DNA of 64,000 nucleotides from Marinobacter sp. DY40_1A1 (GCF_016597815.1 NZ_VCHA01000007.1:84984-148983), one strand, 5' to 3'. Shown: positions 38,442-49,873, counted from the stretch's first letter. The notes: generated by a model not told the origin, from the sequence alone. Translations and numbers: made by a program.

Positions 38442-39845
38442 ATGTCCAAGACAGTTGATTTGATCAAAGAGCACGAAGTGAAATGGGTTGATATGCGCTT
38501 CACGGACAGTCGCGGCAAAGAGCAGCACGTCACCATACCTGCAACTGAAGTCAATGAAGATTTCTTTGCTGAAGGCAAGATGTTTGACGGTTCCTCCATT
38601 GCCGGCTGGAAAGGCATTAACGAGTCCGACATGATTCTGATGCCAGATGACAGCAGCTCCGTTCTTGATCCGTTCACCGAAGAAAGCACTGTTAACATTA
38701 CCTGCGACATTGTTGAGCCTTCTACCATGCAAGGCTATGAGCGCGACCCCCGCTCTGTTGCTCGTCGTGCAGAGGAATACCTGAAATCCACCGGCATTGC
38801 AGACGGCGCTCTGTTTGGCCCGGAGCCGGAATTTTTTGTGTTCGATTCGGCAAGGTGGAAGACCGACATGCAAGGCTCCATGTACTCGCTTCACTCTGAA
38901 GAAGCAGCCTGGGTTTCCGGCGACGACTTTAATGGCAATAACATCGGCCACCGTCCTGGCGTGAAAGGTGGTTACTTCCCCGTACCACCGGTCGACAGCC
39001 TGCACGATCTGCGGGGCGCAATGTGCGCAGCCATGGAATCCATGGGCTTGGTTATTGAAGTGCACCACCACGAAGTGGGCACAGCCGGCCAGTGTGAAAT
39101 TGGCGTTGGCCCGAACACCCTGACCAAAAAAGCAGACGAAGTTCAGATTCTCAAGTACTGCGTACACAACGTAGCCCACGCCTACGGCAAAACGGCTACC
39201 TTTATGCCCAAGCCAGTTGTTGGCGATAACGGCTCCGGTATGCACGTTCACATGAGCCTGAACAAAGACGGCAAAAACCTGTTTGCAGGCGACAGCTATG
39301 CAGGCCTGAGTGAAATGGCACTGTTCTACGTTGGCGGTATCATCAAGCACGCCAAAGCCCTGAACGCGTTCACCAACCCGGCTACAAACAGCTATAAGCG
39401 CCTGGTTCCCCATTACGAGGCGCCAGTTATGCTGGCCTACTCTGCGCGCAACCGTTCCGCATCCATCCGCATTCCGTATGTCACCAGCCCGAAAGCGCGC
39501 CGGGTAGAAGTTCGCTTCCCTGATCCGGCTGCCAACCCGTACCTGGCATTTGCAGCGCTGATGATGGCGGGCCTTGACGGTATTCAGAACAAGATTCACC
39601 CAGGCGACGCGATGGACAAAGATCTGTACGACCTGCCCAAGGAAGAAGCACTGAGCATTCCCAAGGTTGCAGAAACCCTTCAGGAAGCGCTGGACGCCCT
39701 GAAAGAAGACCATGAGTTCCTGACCCGTGGCGGTGTATTTACAGAAGACATGATTCAGGGCTACATCGACCTGAAGCGCGGTGAGGTTGAGCGTATCAAC
39801 ATGACCACTCACCCGGTTGAGTTCGAGCTGTACTATTCTTGCTAA
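38442..39845 (+). CDS. glnA: Glutamine synthetase, type I
   Basis: The 467-residue dodecameric enzyme makes glutamine from glutamate, ammonia and ATP. Signatures include the N-terminal [47 protein letters not shown], the [19 protein letters not shown] region and NRSASIRIP. The adenylylation tyrosine is in [10 protein letters not shown] near the C-terminus, the target of GlnE. ATG at 38442 has GGAG seven bases upstream; ORF extension to 38091 runs through the NtrC sites and is not coding. Expression is controlled by sigma-54 and NtrC. Confidence 0.98.
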   Translation: MSKTVDLIKEHEVKWVDMRFTDSRGKEQHVTIPATEVNEDFFAEGKMFDGSSIAGWKGINESDMILMPDDSSSVLDPFTEESTVNITCDIVEPSTMQGYERDPRSVARRAEEYLKSTGIADGALFGPEPEFFVFDSARWKTDMQGSMYSLHSEEAAWVSGDDFNGNNIGHRPGVKGGYFPVPPVDSLHDLRGAMCAAMESMGLVIEVHHHEVGTAGQCEIGVGPNTLTKKADEVQILKYCVHNVAHAYGKTATFMPKPVVGDNGSGMHVHMSLNKDGKNLFAGDSYAGLSEMALFYVGGIIKHAKALNAFTNPATNSYKRLVPHYEAPVMLAYSARNRSASIRIPYVTSPKARRVEVRFPDPAANPYLAFAALMMAGLDGIQNKIHPGDAMDKDLYDLPKEEALSIPKVAETLQEALDALKEDHEFLTRGGVFTEDMIQGYIDLKRGEVERINMTTHPVEFELYYSC

Positions 39846-39896
39846 AAGCCTTGGTGCAGCCCTTTATTAGCTGCTCTGGGACTGAATAGTTGTGGC

Positions 39897-39928
39897 AAAA
39901 GCCCCGCTCTCAAAAGCGGGGCTTTTTT
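39897..39928 (+). terminator. Intrinsic terminator of glnA
   Basis: AAAAGCCCCGCT and AGCGGGGCTTTTTT form a strong stem with loop CTCAAA and a T6 tail, 51 bp after the glnA stop. It separates glnA from the DUF4124 gene and ntrBC. Confidence 0.95.
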
Positions 39929-40062
39929 GTGGTGAGATTTTGTGATCCTCGACACAACACCGAAGCCCTTAACGATATGTAATAATCATCCCGCCACTGC
40001 TACATTGAAAAGGCCCGCCCGGCCATTGATAATCAGCATACATATTACTGCAGGCTGCACTT

Positions 40063-40587
40063 ATGAAATCAACGCTTGGAATCACCGCAGGGCTGATGCT
40101 CCTGATCTCGGGGCCGGTCACCGCAGAGGTGTACCGCAACGTGGATGCACAAGGCAACGTTACCTTCTCCGATGAGCCTTCAAAAGGCGCAGAAAAGGTA
40201 ACCGTGAAGCCCGTGACGACCATCACTCTTCCAAAACCGCAAAATGTTCAGGAAACTGAAAAACTGCGAGAAGATGTGGAGCGGGAAGGCTCAATTTATG
40301 AAAGTGTTTCTCTCACTTATCCTGAAAACGAGCAGGCATTCCACTCGGGCAACGGCGATGTGCAGTTCGAAATGAGCAGCTCACCCGCGCTTGCGCCAGG
40401 CCATAAATATGAAGTAACCCTGGATGGCCAACCCGTTGGCCAGAGCACATCTGGCTCTGTCACCGTTCGCAACGTGTTTCGCGGCACCCATGAGGCCGGC
40501 ATTCATATTGTAGACAGAAACGGCGTTCAGATTAAAACCGGCAGCCCTGTACGCTTCACCATCCACCGCCCTTCTGTTCAGAACTGA
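40063..40587 (+). CDS. DUF4124 domain protein, exported
   Basis: The 174-residue protein has a signal peptide (MKSTLGITAGLMLLISGPVTA) followed by the DUF4124 domain (EVYRNVDAQGNVTFSDEPSKGAE). The C-terminal part, about residues 80-170, reads like a beta-sandwich (YEVTLDGQPVGQSTSGSVTV; HEAGIHIVDRNGVQI). It is probably periplasmic. The family function is unknown. The gene sits between glnA and ntrB, a place where such genes occur in pseudomonads, but no mechanism linking it to nitrogen control is evident. Confidence 0.88.
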   Translation: MKSTLGITAGLMLLISGPVTAEVYRNVDAQGNVTFSDEPSKGAEKVTVKPVTTITLPKPQNVQETEKLREDVEREGSIYESVSLTYPENEQAFHSGNGDVQFEMSSSPALAPGHKYEVTLDGQPVGQSTSGSVTVRNVFRGTHEAGIHIVDRNGVQIKTGSPVRFTIHRPSVQN

Positions 40588-40591
40588 CACA

Positions 40592-40612
40592 GGCGCACCG
40601 TTTTGGTGCGCC
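40592..40612 (+). promoter_or_regulatory. Candidate NtrC site (or 3' hairpin) upstream of ntrB
   Basis: GGCGCACC and GGTGCGCC flank GTTTT, giving a perfect 8-bp dyad that contains GCACC-N5-GGTGC, the same pattern as the glnA enhancers. It lies just after the DUF4124 stop and about 185 bp upstream of a predicted sigma-54 start for ntrBC. It could also form an RNA hairpin, but no T-run follows. Confidence 0.7.
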
Positions 40613-40762
40613 CGCCCAGCAATAGTGCAATAATGATGCGGATAGCAGAGGCGTAATACGTCGACCTGTCCGCTCCCCTGTTGTTCTGGCTGCACCTGCT
40701 CACAGCCGCGCCCAGCGTCCTTGATGGCAGGTTTACATACTTAACCATCAACTCATCGAAAC

Positions 40763-40778
40763 TGGTTCGGTTTTTGCT
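40763..40778 (+). promoter_or_regulatory. Candidate sigma-54 promoter of ntrBC
   Basis: TGGTTCGGTTTTTGCT keeps the invariant GG-N10-GC spacing and the TTGCT of the -12 element, but is weaker than the glnA promoter in the -24 part. It would start transcription near 40789, about 80 nt before ntrB. Confidence 0.6.
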
Positions 40779-40867
40779 GCATTCTGTTATCGCGGCCAGA
40801 AAGGGCCCAGGGAGTTACTGACCAAGTGGCACCCAGCCTATCTCGCCTTAGTCAACAGGACGCACCC

Positions 40868-41965
40868 ATGGAATACCTCCCGGCATCTGCAAACCAATTC
40901 AAAAACATGCTGGACAGCCTCTCCACAGCCGTTGTTGTGCTGGAGCGCAATCTGACAATACGCTACCTGAACCCTGCTGCCGAAAATCTGTTTGAAACCA
41001 GCTTGACTCGCAGTGCAGGCCTTGCATTCAGCGACATATTGCTGGACTCAGACGAGGCCTTCAGAACCCTGCGTAAAGCGGCGGCAAGCAACCAATCGTA
41101 CACGCGCCGGGAAACCGAATTCCTGATGGCCAGCGGCTCGCTGAGAATGGTGGACTACTCTGTGTCACCCCTGGACCAGTCACCCGCCGCATTGCTGGTA
41201 GAAATCCAACCCAGAGATCGCCTGCTTCGAATAAGCCGCGAAGAAGACCTGATCGCTCAACAGGAAACCACCCGCATCCTGGTGCGGGGCATGGCCCACG
41301 AGATAAAGAACCCTCTTGGGGGAATTCGCGGCGCCGCACAACTGCTTGACCGGGAACTGGGCAGCGAAGGCCTCCGGGAATATACACGGGTAATCATTGA
41401 TGAAGCCGATCGCTTGCGCGGCCTCGTTGACCGCATGCTTGGCCCCAACAAGGCTCTGAAACTCGCCCCCGTCAACATCCATGAAATTCTTGAGCGCGTG
41501 CGCACTCTGCTGGAAGCCGAAAGCAAAGGCAAAGTTGTGTTCCAGCGAGATTACGACCCCAGCCTGCCAGAGCTTTCCGGCGACAAGGAGCTGTTAATTC
41601 AAGCGTTTCTCAACATTGCACGCAATGCGATGGAAGCGGCATTTGAAAGCCCTGCCAAACACTTTGGCACCGATAAAACACCCACCATCACATTTCGCAC
41701 ACGTGCCCTGAGGCAGGTGTCCATTGGCCCCAATCGTTACCGTCTTGCGTGCCGTGTAGACATCATCGATAACGGTCCGGGAATAGCCCCTGAGCTGCGC
41801 CAGAATATTTTTTATCCGATGATAAGCGGTCGCGCTAACGGCACCGGGCTCGGGCTGTCCATTACCCAAAGCATTATCGGTCAGCACCACGGACTGGTTG
41901 AGTGTGAGAGTGAGCCGGGCCAGACAGACTTCATTATCTTCCTGCCTCTGGAGGGCACCATATGA
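40868..41965 (+). CDS. glnL: Nitrogen regulation sensor histidine kinase NtrB
   Basis: The 365-residue cytoplasmic kinase has a PAS domain (residues about 8-110, NMLDSLSTAVVVLERNLTIRYLN). The phospho-acceptor His is in VRGMAHEIKNPLGGIRGAAQL. The ATP-binding domain shows the N box NIARNAMEAA, DNGPGI and GTGLGLSI. It phosphorylates NtrC when nitrogen is low and is turned to a phosphatase by PII. ATG at 40868 is preferred over a GTG at 40826, because AGGA lies seven bases upstream and the product then matches family length. It is also known as ntrB. The stop overlaps ntrC (ATGA). Confidence 0.95.
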   Translation: MEYLPASANQFKNMLDSLSTAVVVLERNLTIRYLNPAAENLFETSLTRSAGLAFSDILLDSDEAFRTLRKAAASNQSYTRRETEFLMASGSLRMVDYSVSPLDQSPAALLVEIQPRDRLLRISREEDLIAQQETTRILVRGMAHEIKNPLGGIRGAAQLLDRELGSEGLREYTRVIIDEADRLRGLVDRMLGPNKALKLAPVNIHEILERVRTLLEAESKGKVVFQRDYDPSLPELSGDKELLIQAFLNIARNAMEAAFESPAKHFGTDKTPTITFRTRALRQVSIGPNRYRLACRVDIIDNGPGIAPELRQNIFYPMISGRANGTGLGLSITQSIIGQHHGLVECESEPGQTDFIIFLPLEGTI

Positions 41966-43386
41966 GCCAGAAATCTGCCAAGGTCTGGATCGTCGATGAC
42001 GATCGCAGTATTCGCTGGGTGCTCGAGCGCGCCCTATTGCAGGCTGGCTTACAGCCTACTGCTTTCGAAAGTGGCGAAACCATCATGAAGCGGCTGTCCC
42101 AGGAGCAGCCTGACGCCATCATCAGCGACATCCGCATGCCCGGCGTAGATGGTATAACCCTTCTTTCACGAATCGCAGAAGCGCATCCGGACATACCCGT
42201 TATTATCATGACAGCTCATTCCGACCTGGAAAGCGCAGTCACCAGCTATCAGACCGGGGCTTTCGAGTACCTTCCAAAGCCCTTTGACGTAGACGACGCC
42301 GTTGCACTGGCATTGCGTGCCGTAGCTCACAGCCATGAAAAGCGGGCAGACTCAGAACCCAAAACAGAAGTACTTAAGCACAGCACAGAAATCATCGGCG
42401 AAGCCCCTGCCATGCAGGAGGTTTTTCGGGCCATAGGCCGGCTGTCACACTCCAACATCACTGTTTTGATCAACGGTGAAAGCGGAACAGGTAAAGAACT
42501 GGTCGCTCAGGCGCTGCACAATCACAGCCCCAGAGCCCAACTTCCCTTCATTGCCCTGAATATGGCGGCCATTCCCAGAGACCTTATAGAGTCTGAACTC
42601 TTTGGCCATGAGAAAGGCGCCTTCACCGGTGCTTCCGCTATACGCCAGGGACGATTCGAGCAGGCTAACGGCGGCACACTGTTTCTTGATGAAATTGGCG
42701 ACATGCCAGGCGACACCCAAACTCGCCTGCTGAGAGTTCTGGCTGACGGCGAATTCTATCGGGTTGGCGGCACCACGCCCGTCAAGGTTGATGTGCGCAT
42801 CATCGCTGCTACCCACCAGAATCTGGAGAAGCTCGTTGAGTCCGGGGAATTCCGGGAAGACCTGTTCCACCGCCTGAATGTTATTCGCGTGCACCTGCCA
42901 AAGCTGGCCGAGCGCCGCGAAGACATTCCCAGGCTTATGCAACACTTCTTGCTGCGGGCTGCCAATGAACTGAAGGTTGAGCCAAAGATTCTGCGCCCGG
43001 AGACCCAGAGTTACCTGACCACCTTGCCATGGCCCGGCAACGTACGTCAGTTAGAGAATGTCTGCCGATGGTTGACGGTTATGGCCAGTGGCCGAGAGGT
43101 GCATATCAATGACCTGCCTCCCGAACTTCGTCACCAGAGCGAGCAGCCTATAGCTGGTGCCACTTGGCAGGAGGGGCTGAAGAATTGGGCGCACCAGGAA
43201 CTCAGGCGCGGAGAAACCGCCATACTCGAATCCGCCATGCCAGAATTTGAAAAAATCATGATTGAGACAGCTCTTGAATATACCGGAGGGAAACGCCGCG
43301 ATGCTTCTGTTCTTCTGGGCTGGGGGCGAAACACACTGACTCGGAAAATCAACGAATTGGGCATGGATCGCACAGAGGAAGAATAA
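41962..43386 (+). CDS. glnG: Nitrogen regulation response regulator NtrC
   Basis: The 474-residue sigma-54 activator has a receiver domain with phospho-Asp in IISDIRMPG (near residue 54). The AAA+ domain has Walker A GESGTGKE and the sigma-54 contact loop GAFTGA. A C-terminal Fis-type helix-turn-helix follows ([22 protein letters not shown]). Phosphorylated NtrC binds the palindromes upstream of glnA and probably upstream of ntrB. It is translationally coupled to ntrB and also known as ntrC. Confidence 0.97.
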   Translation: MSQKSAKVWIVDDDRSIRWVLERALLQAGLQPTAFESGETIMKRLSQEQPDAIISDIRMPGVDGITLLSRIAEAHPDIPVIIMTAHSDLESAVTSYQTGAFEYLPKPFDVDDAVALALRAVAHSHEKRADSEPKTEVLKHSTEIIGEAPAMQEVFRAIGRLSHSNITVLINGESGTGKELVAQALHNHSPRAQLPFIALNMAAIPRDLIESELFGHEKGAFTGASAIRQGRFEQANGGTLFLDEIGDMPGDTQTRLLRVLADGEFYRVGGTTPVKVDVRIIAATHQNLEKLVESGEFREDLFHRLNVIRVHLPKLAERREDIPRLMQHFLLRAANELKVEPKILRPETQSYLTTLPWPGNVRQLENVCRWLTVMASGREVHINDLPPELRHQSEQPIAGATWQEGLKNWAHQELRRGETAILESAMPEFEKIMIETALEYTGGKRRDASVLLGWGRNTLTRKINELGMDRTEEE

Positions 43387-43422
43387 GCTCTTAACATCCC
43401 TGCATCTAAAGACTTCATTGCC

Positions 43423-44792
43423 ATGACAAAAGCGCACAACAAGATCTTCCTGATCGTTTCGCTGATCATACTTGTGAGCGAGGCGGTCTTTGTCATCATC
43501 AACTATTTCAGTGACAAACATACACTGCAAGCAGCCCTCTCGCAGGAAGGTCAGCAGTCGCAAAAAACCTTTCAGGTTGCGCTGGCAACGACATGGATGA
43601 GTTAAGACACCTGGTTGTGGATGTAAACCGCGATGGGCAACCCCGCCAAGGGTTTGAGCTTGGCCGAATATATGCTGGACTGCGGGGTGTTGTACCCATC
43701 TTCAGTTTCAGCGACCCCGAAAAGCAAGTTGGCGCACTGGAGGTGGGCACGTCGTTCAGTACGCTCATTGACTCGATAAGCACGGCCATTGGTTCCGATG
43801 TGGCAATCCTGATCCGAGACGAGCGCGTGGATGATGCCGTCTGGAATCTGCCAGAGAAAGCATTTAGGTCAGAGTGCGGCTGTTTTATCGAAGCCAGCTC
43901 CTCTGATGATTTGAAAGAAGTGATAACGGCTTTGGAAAGTAAGCGTAAACACCAGCCCGATTCTGAAGAGCGCACCACCCTGCTGGAGACCCAAAGCGGC
44001 CCTATAGCCTTGACAGAGTTTGCTCTGCGAGACTACATCGGCATCCGTGACCAACATGAAGTTCCCGTCGGTAGAATCATGATCTGGCACTCTGCTGAAA
44101 ATGCAGTGCAAGGGTTTTACCGAGACACTTGGGTCAATATTGTTTACGCCGTTGCCGCCTTCATTCTGATCGAACTTGCGCTTTACTTTGGCCTGCTCAT
44201 GGCGCTGGGCAGACTGGAGACAACCGTAGCCTCCCGAACCCGTGACATCCAGATGCTGAACACCCGGCTTGAGGAAATGGCCAATAGGGATGCGCTGACC
44301 GGCGTGTATACCCGCCGCTATCTCATGGAACGAGTGCAACAGGAACTGAACCGCACCTCGAGGGAACATCATCCAGCAGCACTTATAATGTTGGACCTGG
44401 ATCACTTCAAAATGGTTAACGACAGTTGGGGCCATCTGGCAGGCGACGCAGTGCTTGCAGATCTGGGGCGCATCATGCAGGAGCAGGCCCGAAACTATGA
44501 TGTTGTTGGCCGCTATGGCGGTGAGGAGTTCGCGATTCTAATACCCGGTGCAAACGAAGAAACCGGTTATAAAATTGCAGAAAAGCTACGCCAACGGGTC
44601 GCTGACGAGATTGAAATACCGGGTAGCGAAGGCGCCCCTGTAACCATTAGCGCGGGCGTGGCTGCTTATAGGGACGGCTACAAGAAAGAAGACTGGTTTG
44701 CCGCAGCCGATGCCGCTCTTTACGCGGCCAAGCGCGCAGGCAGGAACAGGGTTATGGTCAACGAGCTGACACAAGCCACAATCAAACCCTAA
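43423..44792 (+). pseudogene. Diguanylate cyclase with dCache-type sensor, broken by an internal deletion
   Basis: Two reading frames make up one damaged gene. The first (43423-43605) encodes an N-terminal membrane helix (KIFLIVSLIILVSEAVFVII) and the start of a periplasmic sensor up to ALATTWM, then stops. The second (43593-44792) takes up the same sensor family later (MDELRHLVVDVNRDGQPRQGFELGRI in parts). It then has a second membrane helix near 44125-44205 and a GGDEF domain with RYGGEEFAIL and the inhibitory-site RNYD five residues before it. From memory of this sensor family (dCache_3 type), roughly 70-90 residues are missing between the two pieces. The frames meet at CATGGATGA, so a deletion between short repeats plus frameshift is likely. 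The downstream frame has no good ribosome binding site. Confidence 0.8.
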
Positions 44793-44831
44793 AAACCATA
44801 AAGCCCCAACAAATGGGGCTTTATGGTTTTT
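44791..44831. terminator. Bidirectional intrinsic terminator
   Basis: Perfect 17-bp arms (44791-44807 and 44815-44831) with loop AACAAAT have A5 on the left and T5 on the right. They lie between the convergent cyclase pseudogene and ssb, and should serve both. Confidence 0.95.
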
Positions 44832-44858
44832 GTGGACATTTTTTAGACGAATTGCCGG

Positions 44859-45410
44859 CTAGAACGGTATATCGTCATCAAAATCATCCACCGGCTCAGG
44901 CATGCTGCTTCCCTGTGCTGGCTGGCCTTGATTTTGGCCCTGATTATAACCCTGATTGTAACCACCAGACTGCGGGGGGGTATTCTGGGGCGGGGCAGAA
45001 GGTGCCGATTGCTGCTGAGGACGACCGGCCGGTGCGCCCTGGCTCATACCGCCTTCGCCACCACTACGACTGTCCAGCATCTGCATCTGACCATTAATGT
45101 CGACAACCACCTCAGTAGTGTAAACATCCTGGCCTTCCTTGTTCTGCCATTTGCGCGTTTGCAGCTTACCTTCGATATAGACTTTGGAGCCTTTACGCAG
45201 GTACTGACCAGCAATCTCGGCAATCTTTCCAAACATGACGATGCGGTGCCATTCGGTTTTCGGAACCATCTGGCCGGTCTGGCGATCCTTGTAGCTCTCG
45301 TCGGTTGCAAGAGTCAGGTTTACCACGGCATTGCCGTTGGGGGTGTATCGAGTATCCGGATCCTGCCCGAGATTCCCGATAAGAATAACTTTGTTTACGC
45401 CTCTTGCCAT
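44859..45410 (-). CDS. ssb: Single-stranded DNA-binding protein
   Basis: The 183-residue protein has the OB-fold DNA-binding domain in residues 1-112 ([52 protein letters not shown]). A Gln/Gly/Pro-rich linker with repeated NQG follows, then the acidic protein-interaction tip DDDIPF. It protects single-stranded DNA and recruits repair and replication proteins. AGGAG precedes the ATG. The order ssb - MFS transporter - uvrA matches pseudomonads. Confidence 0.98.
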   Translation of the reverse strand: MARGVNKVILIGNLGQDPDTRYTPNGNAVVNLTLATDESYKDRQTGQMVPKTEWHRIVMFGKIAEIAGQYLRKGSKVYIEGKLQTRKWQNKEGQDVYTTEVVVDINGQMQMLDSRSGGEGGMSQGAPAGRPQQQSAPSAPPQNTPPQSGGYNQGYNQGQNQGQPAQGSSMPEPVDDFDDDIPF

Positions 45411-45467
45411 GTTCTGCTCCTGATTCTGTTTTCAGCGACACTCGCACTCCTTGCGAGCCTCCGGATT

Positions 45468-46838
45468 TCAAGAATTGCTACCCTGGCGGACGAATGGAAA
45501 ATCCGCAAGTAACGCCTCATCAAAGTGCTGTCGATCCACCTTAAGATAGGCTGTGGCAGCGTTTTCAATAATGACCACATCCTGCACACCCGGCAAGCGG
45601 CGCAGACTGCCATCAACATCGTCGTACTGGTCGCTGACCATATCCTGCAACTGTACCACGAAACCTGAGGTGTGACCCGGCGCAGGCATGGTCAAAGCAA
45701 CCAGTAACCACAGCCCCAAAATCGCCACCATAAACCAGACAACCCCTTCAACTCCAACCTGCTGCAGCAGGTAGCCACCAAAGGCTCCGCCCATGAAGGC
45801 ACCCATAAACTGAGAGGTAGAATACACACCCATCGCCGTTCCTTTACTGGCCGCCGGCGCCTCTTTACTGATCAGCGAAGGGAGGCTGGCTTCCAGCAAA
45901 TTGAAGGCCATAAAAAAGAAAAACATCACAACCCAGGCGAAGACAAGGCCAGCCGACACTTTGGACAGCCCCGCCGTCGCCACGGCAAGAAGCGCAATTG
46001 CGCCACAGAGCACAGGCTTCATCATGCGCTTTTTCTCGCCAACAATGATAAAGGGCACCATGGCAAAAAATGAGGTGATCATCACACTCAGGTAAAACCA
46101 CCAGTGCGAGCTGCTGGCAAGCCCGAGCTGATTCTGCAATACAGAAGGAAACACCAAAAACAACGAAGTGAGCACCAGGTGCAGAGCGAAAATGCCAAAA
46201 TCGAGTCTTAATAGGCGTTTATCGGACAAAACCCGCCCCAGCATAGCTTTAGCAGGGTGAGTATCAGCGCTGGCCTTGTGCTGATGAGGCGTAGGCACCA
46301 CACGACTTACGATAAGCAACGCTACAAGCGCCAGCACCGCCGTCGCGTAGAAAATCCCGGACAACCCCCAAGCTGAGCCCAGCAAAGGGCCAAGTACCAG
46401 AGACACGGAGAATGACAGCCCAATTGAGATGCCAACGGTGGCCATGGCTTTGGTTCGCTGCTCTTCTCGGGTAAGGTCACTGAGCAATGCCATGAGCACA
46501 CTGGCAATCGCTCCGGCACCCTGAAGAATCCGTCCAGCGATAACAACGTATATTGAATCCGCGGAACCTGCCAGTATGCTGCCTGCGGCAAACAGAAGCA
46601 GGCCAATATAGATCATGCGCTTGCGTCCGACACGATCTGAAAGCAGGCCAAAAGGAATCTGCAACAAGGCCTGACTCAGGCCGTAAGCACCAATAGCAAA
46701 ACCTAGCAGTGCAGGAGTTGCGCCCTCAAGGCCGTCACCCAGCAACATGAATACCGGCATGATCATGAATAACCCGAGCATACGCACGGCATACACTGAT
46801 GCCAGCGCAAATACGGAGCGTTTTTCCAGCGAATTCAT
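45468..46838 (-). CDS. MFS transporter with C-terminal YAM-like domain (YajR-like)
   Basis: The 456-residue inner membrane protein has 12 predicted helices. It carries the MFS motif A segment [16 protein letters not shown] between helices 2 and 3, and a second RTKAMAT loop. The C-terminal 70 residues ([27 protein letters not shown] onward) look like the small ferredoxin-like YAM domain of E. coli YajR. The substrate is unknown; drug-proton antiport is the family expectation. ATG at 46838 with AGGAG upstream was chosen; the longer frame includes the uvrA promoter area. It is divergent from uvrA. Confidence 0.88.
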   Translation of the reverse strand: MNSLEKRSVFALASVYAVRMLGLFMIMPVFMLLGDGLEGATPALLGFAIGAYGLSQALLQIPFGLLSDRVGRKRMIYIGLLLFAAGSILAGSADSIYVVIAGRILQGAGAIASVLMALLSDLTREEQRTKAMATVGISIGLSFSVSLVLGPLLGSAWGLSGIFYATAVLALVALLIVSRVVPTPHQHKASADTHPAKAMLGRVLSDKRLLRLDFGIFALHLVLTSLFLVFPSVLQNQLGLASSSHWWFYLSVMITSFFAMVPFIIVGEKKRMMKPVLCGAIALLAVATAGLSKVSAGLVFAWVVMFFFFMAFNLLEASLPSLISKEAPAASKGTAMGVYSTSQFMGAFMGGAFGGYLLQQVGVEGVVWFMVAILGLWLLVALTMPAPGHTSGFVVQLQDMVSDQYDDVDGSLRRLPGVQDVVIIENAATAYLKVDRQHFDEALLADFPFVRQGSNS

Positions 46839-47015
46839 GGCAGTAGGCTCCTCTCTCGGGGTTATAAACACAAACATACGAACGAACATATTTTTCGCAG
46901 GCGGCGCATTGTAACAGAAGGTGCCCCAGCGAGGCACAGCTACAACTTTACCGACACTTTCGCCGCAGCCGGCGTAACACGGTATAATTCCCGTTTTTTC
47001 TCCACGCGAGGTGTT

Positions 47016-49859
47016 ATGGATCATATCCAGATCAAAGGGGCACGTACCCACAACCTGAAGAACATCGACCTGGATATCCCGAGGGACAAACTGATCGTCA
47101 TCACCGGGCTATCCGGCTCAGGCAAATCGTCCCTGGCATTCGATACGCTGTACGCTGAAGGTCAGCGGCGCTATGTGGAATCCCTGTCCACCTACGCTCG
47201 CCAGTTCCTGTCGATGATGGAGAAACCCGATGTAGATCACATCGAAGGGCTTTCCCCTGCCATCTCGATCGAGCAGAAGTCCACTTCCCACAACCCTCGC
47301 TCGACAGTCGGCACTATTACTGAAATCTACGATTACCTGCGACTGATGTTTGCCCGGGCGGGGGAACCCCGATGCCCGGAACACGGGCAAGCCCTCGAAG
47401 CCCAAACAGTAAGCCAGATGGTGGATCAAGTGCTGGCGATGCCCGAGGACAGCAAGCTCATGATCCTTGCGCCGGTGATCCGTGACCGTAAAGGTGAGCA
47501 CCTACAGGTTGTAGAGACCATGCGCAGCCAGGGGTTTATCCGGTTGCGAGTCGATGGAATCGTTTACGACATTGATGATGTACCGGCACTCGACAAGAAA
47601 CGCAAACACCAGATTGACGTAGTAGTGGACCGCATCAAGGTAAAGCCCGGCCAGGAACAACGGTTGGCTGAGAGCTTTGAGACAGCATTGGGGCTTGCTG
47701 ATGGCATCGCGCTTGTTGCACCTATGGATGCCGACACAGGCAGCGAGAGTGAAGAACAGACCTTCTCAGCGAAATACGCGTGCACACAATGTGGTTACGC
47801 ACTAAGCGAACTCGAGCCCAAACTGTTTTCCTTCAATAACCCGGCCGGAGCCTGCCCCACTTGCGACGGCTTGGGTGTGAAACAATTCTTTGATGCCGAG
47901 AAAATTGTCCAGCACCCTGAATCCACCCTTGCAGCTGGCGCCATCAAAGGCTGGGATCGGCGGGCGGTCTATTACTTCCAGATGCTGGGTAACATAGCCG
48001 AGCACTACAACATCGACCTTGAAACACCCTGGGAGGAACTCCCGGAAGACTTCAGGACAATGCTCCTTTTTGGCTCAGGCACTGACGAAATTCCGTTTCG
48101 CTACGTGAACTCCCGTGGCCAGATCATGGAACGTGCCCACTCCTTCGAGGGCATTATTCCAAACCTCGAACGCCGTTATCGGGAAACAGACTCCCAAAGT
48201 GTGCGCGAGGAGTTGGCAAGGCACCTCAGCACCCAGCCATGCAAGGAGTGTGGCGGCTCACGACTCAGGCGCAGCGCTCGCCACGTGTTTATTGAAGATC
48301 ACAACATTTCCGACCTCACCCGCCTTCCAATAGGCGAAGCCTATACCTATTTCGACACTCTCGATCTGCCCGGCCGTAAAGGCGAGATCGCCGAAAAGAT
48401 CACCAAGGAAGTCCGACAGCGACTGCAGTTTCTGGTGAACGTAGGACTTGAGTACCTGACACTGGAACGCAGCGCAGACACCTTGTCTGGCGGCGAAGCC
48501 CAGCGAATCCGACTTGCCAGCCAAATCGGCGCTGGCCTCGTGGGGGTCATGTACATTCTGGATGAGCCATCTATCGGGCTTCATCAGCGCGACAATGATC
48601 GCTTGCTGAGCACCCTCACCCATCTTCGCGATCTGGGCAACACCGTTATCGTTGTCGAGCACGATGAAGACGCAATTCGGGCGGCCGACCATGTTATCGA
48701 TATCGGGCCAGGTGCCGGCGTGCACGGCGGCCAGATAATCGCCCAAGGCACCCCTGCGGACATACTTGCAAATCCGGACTCACTGACAGGCCAATACCTC
48801 AGCGGAGCCAAAGAAATAGCCGTACCGGCAATCCGGAATAAAGGAAACGGCCAAACCCTGACTCTAACCGGCGCCACTGGCAATAACCTGCAAGATGTCA
48901 CACTAACCTTGCCACTAGGTATCATGACCTGCGTAACGGGTGTATCTGGCTCGGGCAAATCTACACTGATAAACAGCACACTTTACCCGGTAGCCGCTGC
49001 CAAGCTGAACAAAGCAACCAGCTTGACCGCCGCACCGTACAAAGCACTAACCGGCCTCGACCAACTGGACAAAGTGATCGATATAGATCAAAGCCCAATC
49101 GGACGCACCCCACGCTCCAACCCGGCTACCTATACTGGCCTGTTCACGCCAATCCGCGAACTCTTCGCTGGAACTCAAGAAGCTCGCTCGCGGGGATACA
49201 AGCCGGGGCGCTTTTCATTCAACGTCAAAGGCGGCCGCTGCGAAGCCTGCCAGGGCGACGGCATGATCAAGGTAGAAATGCACTTCCTGCCAGACGTGTA
49301 CGTTCCCTGCGATGTGTGCAAAGCCAAACGCTATAACCGTGAGACACTCGAGGTTCGGTACAAGGGCAAGAACATCAATGAAGTGTTAAGCATGACCGTT
49401 GAAGAAGGACGGGAGTTTTTCGATGCCGTCCCCTTCCTCGCCAGAAAGCTGCAAACACTCATCGATGTAGGCCTCTCTTACATCCGCCTTGGACAGAGCG
49501 CAGTCACCCTGTCTGGCGGCGAGGCCCAACGCGTAAAGCTCGCCAAAGAGCTCTCAAAGCGAGACACGGGTAAAACCCTGTACATACTCGACGAACCAAC
49601 TACGGGATTGCACTTCTACGACATCCAGCAACTGCTTAACGTACTGCAACGCCTGAGAGACCACGGCAACACCATCGTGGTTATCGAGCACAACCTGGAC
49701 GTAATAAAAACAGCAGACTGGGTTATCGACCTGGGCCCGGAAGGTGGATCCGGCGGAGGTCAGATTATTTCAGAAGGTACGCCGGAGGAGGTTGCAGAAA
49801 ACCCTGCGTCCCATACCGGTCGCTACCTGAAACCAATGCTGGGCCAAAAAGGAAACTAG
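47016..49859 (+). CDS. uvrA: Excinuclease ABC subunit A
   Basis: The 947-residue nucleotide excision repair protein has two ABC ATPase modules. The first Walker A is GLSGSGKSS and the second GVSGSGKST, with LSGGEAQR signatures in both. Zinc-finger cysteines appear as [22 protein letters not shown] and [16 protein letters not shown]. It scans DNA for lesions and loads UvrB. A TATAAT at 46983-46988 may be its -10 box. I found no CTGT-N8-ACAG LexA box upstream. Confidence 0.99.
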   Translation: MDHIQIKGARTHNLKNIDLDIPRDKLIVITGLSGSGKSSLAFDTLYAEGQRRYVESLSTYARQFLSMMEKPDVDHIEGLSPAISIEQKSTSHNPRSTVGTITEIYDYLRLMFARAGEPRCPEHGQALEAQTVSQMVDQVLAMPEDSKLMILAPVIRDRKGEHLQVVETMRSQGFIRLRVDGIVYDIDDVPALDKKRKHQIDVVVDRIKVKPGQEQRLAESFETALGLADGIALVAPMDADTGSESEEQTFSAKYACTQCGYALSELEPKLFSFNNPAGACPTCDGLGVKQFFDAEKIVQHPESTLAAGAIKGWDRRAVYYFQMLGNIAEHYNIDLETPWEELPEDFRTMLLFGSGTDEIPFRYVNSRGQIMERAHSFEGIIPNLERRYRETDSQSVREELARHLSTQPCKECGGSRLRRSARHVFIEDHNISDLTRLPIGEAYTYFDTLDLPGRKGEIAEKITKEVRQRLQFLVNVGLEYLTLERSADTLSGGEAQRIRLASQIGAGLVGVMYILDEPSIGLHQRDNDRLLSTLTHLRDLGNTVIVVEHDEDAIRAADHVIDIGPGAGVHGGQIIAQGTPADILANPDSLTGQYLSGAKEIAVPAIRNKGNGQTLTLTGATGNNLQDVTLTLPLGIMTCVTGVSGSGKSTLINSTLYPVAAAKLNKATSLTAAPYKALTGLDQLDKVIDIDQSPIGRTPRSNPATYTGLFTPIRELFAGTQEARSRGYKPGRFSFNVKGGRCEACQGDGMIKVEMHFLPDVYVPCDVCKAKRYNRETLEVRYKGKNINEVLSMTVEEGREFFDAVPFLARKLQTLIDVGLSYIRLGQSAVTLSGGEAQRVKLAKELSKRDTGKTLYILDEPTTGLHFYDIQQLLNVLQRLRDHGNTIVVIEHNLDVIKTADWVIDLGPEGGSGGGQIISEGTPEEVAENPASHTGRYLKPMLGQKGN

Positions 49860-49873
49860 CACAAAGTATGTTC

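Noticed and set aside
38427..39812. 461-codon open frame antisense to glnA
   Set aside because: It lies wholly opposite a certain gene, has no family resemblance and is rich in His/Cys/Val as expected from antisense codons of a highly expressed gene.
43593..44792. Separate intact diguanylate cyclase gene
   Set aside because: The start has no ribosome binding site and the frame begins inside a sensor domain whose first part is in the other frame just upstream; a broken single gene fits better.
45420..45435. CTG-N10-CAG LexA-like pattern upstream of ssb
   Set aside because: The flanks do not fit CTGT-N8-ACAG and it overlaps the ssb ribosome binding area; no LexA box is visible at uvrA either, so SOS control is not claimed.
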